From contig JAGTVF010000253.1 in NCBI GenBank assembly GCA_018224315.1, positions 1-10,307 of the forward strand: a DNA stretch of 10,307 bases, given 5' to 3'. This document shows, piece by piece, positions 6,384 to 10,307 of this stretch. The notes below the pieces were generated by a model. That model saw only the letters and a program-made list of their open reading frames with translations, was not told the origin of the DNA and made no database searches. The position numbers were made by a program, and so were the translations under genes. Position 1 is the first letter of the stretch. Every line of letters starts with the position of its first letter. This DNA is from Desulfobacterales bacterium (GTDB lineage Bacteria; Desulfobacterota; Desulfobacteria; Desulfobacterales; Desulfosalsimonadaceae).

Positions 6384-6963
6384 TTTTTCCCTCGCTGGCT
6401 GAAAATTGTAAATGATAGATGGCGGGCAACTGCCTGTATTGCTCGGCATAATCCAGGCCATAACCTACAAGAAATCCTTGTTCCGCTCGGTGACACCAAT
6501 AATCCGGGTGAAGATCGGTCTGCCTGCGCTCTGTCTTGTCAATACAAGCGCACACCCGGATGCTTCTGGGCTGGTGGCAGGCAAGGCAGGCAATCAGCCG
6601 CTGGATGGTCAGACCAGTGTCCAGAATATCCTCGACGATCAGCACGTGCTTGTCCCTGATGTCGGTTCGCAGGTCATCGCGCAACTGGACATCTCCGGAG
6701 GAGTGATCACAATGGCCGTAGCTCGACGCGGTGATAAAATCAATCTCTACCGGCAGGCTGATATACCGCACAAGGTCGGCCATGAAAACAAATGCGCCTT
6801 TTAACACTCCGATTAACACCAATGGTTCATCTTTATAGTCGGCTGAAATCTGCTGCCCCAGGCGGGCAACTTTTTCCTGGATCTCTTGTTTGCTCAGGAC
6901 AGGTAGCAGTTCAGGCATCAATATTTTATCAAATGAAGGGTTTCCCGCAGCAGCCATTTCCAC
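6367..6963 (-). CDS. hpt: Hypoxanthine (guanine) phosphoribosyltransferase
   Basis: Hpt converts hypoxanthine or guanine plus PRPP to IMP or GMP (purine salvage, cytoplasm). In the 198-residue reading, the PRPP loop VLIVEDILDTGLT is at 107-119, with E111-D112 and the catalytic base D115. Other family marks are LVLIGVLKGAFVFMADL (48-64), DFITASSYG (75-83), K143 in IDKTERR, and FLVGYGLDY (164-172) with purine-stacking F164 and metal-binding D171. The stretch between PDY and GF (WCHRAEQ) differs from the usual VGFxIPD. The start is uncertain: GTG at 6963, ATG at 6957 and ATG at 6918 (MPELLPVLS, the more usual family start) are possible, none with an ideal ribosome-binding site. Its stop overlaps the zinc-ribbon gene by 17 bp, so the two are probably translationally coupled. 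Confidence 0.95.
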   Translation of the reverse strand: MEMAAAGNPSFDKILMPELLPVLSKQEIQEKVARLGQQISADYKDEPLVLIGVLKGAFVFMADLVRYISLPVEIDFITASSYGHCDHSSGDVQLRDDLRTDIRDKHVLIVEDILDTGLTIQRLIACLACHQPRSIRVCACIDKTERRQTDLHPDYWCHRAEQGFLVGYGLDYAEQYRQLPAIYHLQFSASEGKNDRHL

Positions 6964-6980
6964 CTGAAACCAATTTTCAG
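6964..6980 (-). promoter_or_regulatory. Small hairpin at the 5' end of hpt
   Basis: On the minus strand CTGAAA-ATTGG-TTTCAG is a perfect 6-bp inverted repeat with a five-base loop, ending exactly where the GTG start (6963) begins and six bases before the ATG at 6957. If translation starts at either, the hairpin could limit ribosome access. If it starts at 6918, the hairpin sits in the leader. Confidence 0.45.
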
Positions 6981-6999
6981 AAGCCGCTTTTATGCGGAA

Positions 7000-7028
7000 A
7001 GTGTATGCAAAAGATTTGCTTTTGTCAA
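7000..7028 (-). promoter_or_regulatory. Predicted sigma-70 promoter of the hpt/zinc-ribbon unit
   Basis: On the minus strand a perfect TTGACA (7028-7023), a 17-bp spacer and TACACT (7005-7000, four of six consensus) lie just upstream of hpt and downstream of the dnaJ terminator. The predicted start point is near 6993, leaving a leader of roughly 30 to 75 nt depending on the hpt start codon. Confidence 0.7.
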
Positions 7029-7112
7029 TAAAATTGCCTTATTGCCGCACCAAAACACAAGTTTTCAGGTTCCCGGATGCGCTGGCGGACACTGAAAAAA
7101 GGGTTTCGGGGA

Positions 7113-7161
7113 CACAAAAAAAGCGCCGATCACAGCAGGTTATCTGCTGCCGGCGCTTTTT
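7113..7161 (-). terminator. Strong Rho-independent terminator after the dnaJ-like gene
   Basis: AAGCGCCG (7121-7128) pairs with CGGCGCTT (7151-7158), with an additional inner stem AGCAG/CTGCT (7134-7138 with 7144-7148). On the minus strand the stem is followed by a run of seven T. A five-T run flanks the other side, so it could act in both directions. It separates the dnaJ unit from the hpt promoter. Confidence 0.92.
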
Positions 7162-7165
7162 GAGG

Positions 7166-7185
7166 TCCAGGGAAAACGCCCTGGA
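7166..7185 (-). other. Hairpin immediately after the dnaJ-like stop codon
   Basis: TCCAGGG (7166-7172) and CCCTGGA (7179-7185) form a perfect 7-bp stem with a six-base loop, starting at the base after the TGA stop. It lacks its own T-run, so it is not a terminator alone. It may stabilise the mRNA 3' end in tandem with the terminator hairpin 8 bp further on. Confidence 0.6.
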
Positions 7186-8139
7186 TCAGAGCCCGGTTTC
7201 AGCAAGGGAATCCACCAGCTCTTTTTGCTTTTTGCTCAGCTTTTTGGGCATTTTCACGTTGACCTCCACATACATATCCCCCCGGCCGCTGCCACGCATG
7301 TGGGGCAAGCCCCTGCCGGCCACCCGGAGTTTTCTTTTGGGCTGGGTGCCCGGCGGAATTTTCATGCTGATCTGCCCGCCGTCCACGGTGGGCACTGTCA
7401 CGCTTGTGCCCAGAAGGGCTTCTGTGAGCTTGATCTCCCGGTTGACGTATATGTCAAATCCTTCATTGGAAAAAACCCGGTCGGCAACGATTTTGGAGCG
7501 GATATACATGTCCCCGGCCGGGCCGCCATAGGGGCTGGGCTGTCCTCTGCCGGCCAGGCGCACCTTTTTGCCGTCAATCAGGCCCTTAGGGATTTTCACG
7601 GTCAGGGTCTCGGTCTTGCCCGAAGGCGTCTGCACGGAAACGGTTTTTGTAACGCCGGTGGCGATTTCCTGCAGGGTCAGGGGCAGCTCGGTTTCAACGT
7701 CTCTGCCCTTGGCCTGCATGCCCTGCTGCTGCCGGCCGCCTGCGGCATCGCCGAAGCCGAACACGCTTTCCGGGTCAAAGGAAAACCGGCCCTTTTGGCC
7801 GCTTCTGCCCCGACCGCCGCCGAATGAAAAAAACGAGCCCCCTCCGAAGCCGAATTCCCGGAGAATATCGCCGAGATCCACATCCCGGAAAATGTCTTCC
7901 TGGCTGTATCGCTGCCGGAAATCCTCGTCGCCGTAAGTGTCGTACTGCTTGCGCTTTTCCGGGTCGCTTAACACGGCATAGGCTTCGCTGATCTCCTTGA
8001 ACTTCTCCTCGTTTTCCTTGGAGCCCGAAGAGTGGTCCGGATGATATTTCATGGCCAGTTTACGGTAGGCCTTTTTGATATCCTCCTGGGATGCGCTTTT
8101 GTCCACGCCGAGTATTTTGTAATAATCCTTCTGGGCCAT
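7186..8139 (-). CDS. Class II DnaJ co-chaperone (CbpA-like; J domain plus C-terminal domains, no zinc finger)
   Basis: The 317-residue protein should stimulate a DnaK-type Hsp70 ATPase and deliver unfolded clients. The J domain covers residues 4-68 ([14 protein letters not shown], with the HPD triad at 33-35). A Gly/Phe-rich region with a long Arg/Gln segment covers about 97-140. Two beta-rich C-terminal domains follow ([17 protein letters not shown] at 146-162, [20 protein letters not shown] at 274-293). The four CxxCxGxG repeats of classical DnaJ are absent, so it is the CbpA type rather than the main dnaJ. The ATG at 8139 gives the usual [12 protein letters not shown] start; the ribosome-binding site (GGTGA) is weak. 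It follows mnmG by about 100 bp but has its own promoter candidate and terminator, so is probably monocistronic. No CIRCE element or convincing sigma-32 promoter was seen. Confidence 0.95.
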   Translation of the reverse strand: MAQKDYYKILGVDKSASQEDIKKAYRKLAMKYHPDHSSGSKENEEKFKEISEAYAVLSDPEKRKQYDTYGDEDFRQRYSQEDIFRDVDLGDILREFGFGGGSFFSFGGGRGRSGQKGRFSFDPESVFGFGDAAGGRQQQGMQAKGRDVETELPLTLQEIATGVTKTVSVQTPSGKTETLTVKIPKGLIDGKKVRLAGRGQPSPYGGPAGDMYIRSKIVADRVFSNEGFDIYVNREIKLTEALLGTSVTVPTVDGGQISMKIPPGTQPKRKLRVAGRGLPHMRGSGRGDMYVEVNVKMPKKLSKKQKELVDSLAETGL

Positions 8140-8183
8140 ATCTGCTTCACCGTTTTTGTTTTTATATTTTATTCGTCAATTTA

Positions 8184-8211
8184 TCTGTCTATAGGGTCTG
8201 CTTGTCTGTCT
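8184..8211 (-). repeat. Two AGACAGA direct repeats in the dnaJ-like leader
   Basis: AGACAGA occurs on the minus strand at 8211-8205 and 8190-8184, start-to-start 21 bp (about two helical turns). A related GCAGACC lies between. Both lie just downstream of the predicted start point. This could be a binding site for a dimeric regulator or chance in a short AT-rich stretch. Confidence 0.35.
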
Positions 8212-8219
8212 CGCTCATT

Positions 8220-8247
8220 AACATAATTCACATCCCACGGATGTCAA
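8220..8247 (-). promoter_or_regulatory. Candidate promoter of the dnaJ-like gene
   Basis: On the minus strand TTGACA (8247-8242), a 16-bp spacer and TATGTT (8225-8220) form a plausible pair. The -35 overlaps the last codon and stop of mnmG. The leader would be about 75 nt. The -10 is only a moderate match, and an unpaired TTGACG at 8179-8174 is an alternative. Confidence 0.4.
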
Positions 8248-10190
8248 CCCTGGTTTAGCGCTGAACCATCCGAAAAGTTTATGGATTCATTGTTCGCACC
8301 CGCCACTTCACCCCCTTGTCTGCCGCACCGGGCCTTTAAGGCCACCATGAGCACGGACAGAGCCGCCGGGGTGATGCCCTCGATGCGCGAGGCCTGGCCC
8401 ATGGATACCGGCCGGACACGGGAGAGTTTTTCGCGCAGCTCGTTTGAAAGGCCGTGCACTGCGGAAAAATCAAAATTTTCGGGTATGGGGGTGGTTTCCA
8501 GGCTTTTGAATTTTTCGATTTCCTTTAGCTGCTTGCGGATATAGCCCTCGTACTTGACCGCGATTTCCACCTGCCCGATGACCCGGGCGTCTATCGGCCG
8601 GTCCGGCGGAGCGAATTTACGAATCACGTCATAATCGAGCTCGGTGCGCTTGAGCAGCTGGGCTGCAGGGGTGCCCGTGGTCACGGCCGCGGACTTGCGT
8701 TCAACAAGGTACTGGTCCAGCTCCGGGCCCGGGCGGATGGCTGTTTTGCCAAGCCGATTGATCTCGGCTTCGATCTGCTCGCGCCGCTGCTTTAGCTCTT
8801 TGGCCGCATCATGGCCGATCAGGCCCAGGTCGTGGCCGATTTCCATCAGCCGCAGATCCGCGTTGTCCTCCCGGAGCATGAGCCGGTACTCGACCCGGGA
8901 GGTAAACATCCGGTAGGGCTCGGACGTGCCCCGGGTGACCAGATCATCGACCATCACGCCCATGTAGGCCTGGGACCGGTCCAGCACAAAGGCCGGCCGG
9001 TGCTGCACCCGGCAGGCCGCGTTAATCCCGGCCCACAGCCCCTGGGCCGCGGCTTCCTCGTAGCCGGAGGTGCCGTTGATCTGGCCGGCCAAATACAAGC
9101 CCGCCACCTTTCGGGTCTCCAGAGTGGGCAAAAGCTGCATGGGATCCACGTAATCATATTCAATGGCATAGGCCGGCCGCATGATTTCGGCCTGCTCCAG
9201 CCCGCAGATGGTGCGCACCAGCTGAACCTGTATCTCCAGGGGAAGGCTGTTTCCCAGCCCGGAAACATAAATCTCCTTTGTATCCAGGCCTTCGGGCTCC
9301 AAAATCACCTGGTGGCTCTGCCGGTCCGGAAACTTGACCACCTTGTCTTCAAACGAGGGACAATACCGGGCCGATACCCCGGAGATAAACCCGCCATACA
9401 GCGACGACCGGGAGATGTTGTCGGCCACCGTGCGGATGGTTTGGGCATTGGCCGCGCCGATAAAGCTTGGCACCTGGGGCAGGGGCAGGCCGGTGGACGA
9501 ATAGGAAAAGGGGCGGGGCGATTGCTCTGAGTCCTGGCGCTCAAGCACGGAAAAATCAATGCTGTCGCGATGCAGTCGGGGCGGGGTACCGGTTTTCATA
9601 CGGCCCAGGGCAAAGCCCAGGGCTTTTAAATCCGCGGAAAGCCCTTCTGCGGAAAACTCCCCGGCCCGGCCGGCCATAAACGAATTGTTTCCGATATGCA
9701 CCCGGCCGGCCAGAAACGTGCCCGTGGCCAGAATCACGGTTTGACCGTAAAACGCAAACCCGGTGCGATCCACCACCCCCACGGCTTGGTTGCCTTCCAC
9801 CAGGAGGCGGTCCACCAGCACCTGCTTGATGTCAATGCCCGGTGTGTCTTCGAGCACCGCCTTCATGGCGGTGTGATAGCGGATCTTGTCGTTCTGGGTT
9901 CTGGAGGAATGCACGGCCGGGCCCTTGCGGGTATTTAGCGTCCGGAAATGAATGGCGGTGCGGTCCGTGATCCGGCCCATTTCCCCGCCCAGGGCGTCGA
10001 TTTCGCGCACCAGCTGACCCTTGGCCATTCCGCCCACAGAAGGGCTGCACGGCATGGCCGCAATCTTGTCGAGATCTATTGCGGCAAGCATCACCCGGCA
10101 TCCCGTGCGCGCTGCGGCCAGGGCTGCTTCGCATCCCGCATGGCCCGCGCCCACAACGATCACCTCATATGTTTTGTTCTGCTGGTTCAT
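8244..10190 (-). CDS. mnmG: tRNA uridine-5-carboxymethylaminomethyl(34) synthesis FAD enzyme MnmG (GidA)
   Basis: With MnmE, MnmG adds the carboxymethylaminomethyl (or aminomethyl) group to wobble U34 of certain tRNAs, using FAD and methylene-tetrahydrofolate. The 648-residue product begins with the FAD-binding GAGHAG (14-19) and has [19 protein letters not shown] (47-65), the catalytic [11 protein letters not shown] with C277 at the same number as in E. coli, and the conserved C-terminal [15 protein letters not shown] 28-residue tail after LMVALKA (621-648) exceeds the usual end and looks unstructured. The ATG at 10190 is chosen from the normal N-terminus; no good ribosome-binding site is visible and the predicted leader is only about 15 nt. 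It is not followed by rsmG as in many genomes but by a dnaJ-like gene; what lies upstream is outside the window. Confidence 0.98.
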   Translation of the reverse strand: MNQQNKTYEVIVVGAGHAGCEAALAAARTGCRVMLAAIDLDKIAAMPCSPSVGGMAKGQLVREIDALGGEMGRITDRTAIHFRTLNTRKGPAVHSSRTQNDKIRYHTAMKAVLEDTPGIDIKQVLVDRLLVEGNQAVGVVDRTGFAFYGQTVILATGTFLAGRVHIGNNSFMAGRAGEFSAEGLSADLKALGFALGRMKTGTPPRLHRDSIDFSVLERQDSEQSPRPFSYSSTGLPLPQVPSFIGAANAQTIRTVADNISRSSLYGGFISGVSARYCPSFEDKVVKFPDRQSHQVILEPEGLDTKEIYVSGLGNSLPLEIQVQLVRTICGLEQAEIMRPAYAIEYDYVDPMQLLPTLETRKVAGLYLAGQINGTSGYEEAAAQGLWAGINAACRVQHRPAFVLDRSQAYMGVMVDDLVTRGTSEPYRMFTSRVEYRLMLREDNADLRLMEIGHDLGLIGHDAAKELKQRREQIEAEINRLGKTAIRPGPELDQYLVERKSAAVTTGTPAAQLLKRTELDYDVIRKFAPPDRPIDARVIGQVEIAVKYEGYIRKQLKEIEKFKSLETTPIPENFDFSAVHGLSNELREKLSRVRPVSMGQASRIEGITPAALSVLMVALKARCGRQGGEVAGANNESINFSDGSALNQG

Positions 10191-10211
10191 TGCACCGGCC
10201 CATGGTTCGTG

Positions 10212-10240
10212 ATAATATTTTTCTGAACAAAGCGTTTCAA
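10212..10240 (-). promoter_or_regulatory. Predicted sigma-70 promoter of mnmG
   Basis: On the minus strand TTGAAA (10240-10235), a 17-bp spacer and TATTAT (10217-10212) each match five of six consensus bases. The start point would be near 10205, about 15 nt before the mnmG ATG. Confidence 0.72.
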
Positions 10241-10261
10241 ATTTTAAAAAAATGATTTGAA
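10236..10261 (-). repeat. Inverted repeat overlapping the mnmG -35 box
   Basis: TTCAAAT (10236-10242) and ATTTGAA (10255-10261) are perfect 7-bp arms separated by 12 A/T-rich bases. One arm covers five bases of the -35 element, so a bound dimeric protein would block or modulate the promoter. It lacks the GC-rich stem of a terminator. Confidence 0.5.
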
Positions 10262-10290
10262 CTTTTTAATTTAGGATCTGCGACACGGCC

Positions 10291-10307
10291 GGTCAAGGCA
10301 TTTGACC
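10291..10307. repeat. Inverted repeat at the right window edge
   Basis: GGTCAA (10291-10296) and TTGACC (10302-10307) are perfect arms around GGCAT, ending on the last base of the window, so the arms may extend further. It could be part of a terminator stem of an upstream gene or an operator. Confidence 0.4.

Noticed and set aside
6384..6461. Upstream ATG at 6461 as start of the zinc-ribbon protein
   Set aside because: It would add 26 residues unlike the family and enlarge the overlap with hpt to 95 bp; the ATG at 6383 has a GAGGG element and puts the finger at the N-terminus.
6473..6505. Possible pair of compensating frameshifts in hpt, since the adjacent frame reads GVTERNKDF before the GYGLDY motif
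   Set aside because: The present frame reads AEQGFLVGYGLDY, keeps the normal spacing and the stacking Phe without interruption, so no correction is needed.
7186..8139. Calling this gene the main dnaJ
   Set aside because: The four CxxCxGxG zinc-binding repeats are absent and it is not next to dnaK or grpE, so a CbpA-like class II protein fits better.
10191..10307. Replication origin next to mnmG (gidA), as in some bacteria
   Set aside because: No DnaA-box cluster is visible; the closest match (TTATCACGA) is poor and single, and no dnaA, parA or rsmG neighbours are seen.

Overview
The window is chromosomal DNA from a GC-rich bacterium. All eight protein genes and the one tRNA lie on the minus strand, so transcription runs from the right end (about 10.3 kb) to the left end. 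The mix of housekeeping genes (mnmG, a CbpA-like dnaJ, hpt, ddl, purD) and an MJ0042-type zinc-ribbon/DUF3426 protein suggests a delta-proteobacterial lineage (Desulfobacterota, perhaps Desulfobacterales). That placement is inferred from gene order and protein style, not from a search. There is no transposase, integrase, phage gene, CRISPR array or rRNA.

Layout in transcription order: (1) 10307-8244, an upstream region with two inverted repeats and a good sigma-70-type promoter, then mnmG (tRNA wobble-uridine modification). (2) 8243-7110, a class II DnaJ/CbpA-like co-chaperone with its own candidate promoter and a strong terminator. (3) 7030-3183, a two-gene unit with a consensus -35 promoter: hpt (purine salvage) overlaps by 17 bp a very large zinc-ribbon membrane protein whose roughly 870-residue central part is acidic and repetitive. 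(4) 3145-2929, an elongator-type tRNA-Met(CAT) gene with its own promoter and terminator. (5) 2915-1, four tightly packed genes: a DUF1992 (DnaJC28-like) protein, a two-helix membrane protein with a C-terminal SHOCT motif, ddl (D-Ala-D-Ala ligase) and the 5' three quarters of purD, which runs off the left edge.

Functionally the window is mostly core metabolism and RNA or protein maintenance. hpt and purD supply nucleotides by salvage and de novo routes, ddl makes the peptidoglycan dipeptide, mnmG and the tRNA serve translation, and the DnaJ-like protein serves folding. The feature most worth a second look is the roughly 1066-residue zinc-ribbon protein: a cysteine finger at the N-terminus, a very long acidic repeat arm, one membrane helix near residue 907 and a C-terminal DUF3426-like domain. 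I found no new multi-gene defence or mobile system. The remaining observations are regulatory-scale sequence structures and gene-context points.
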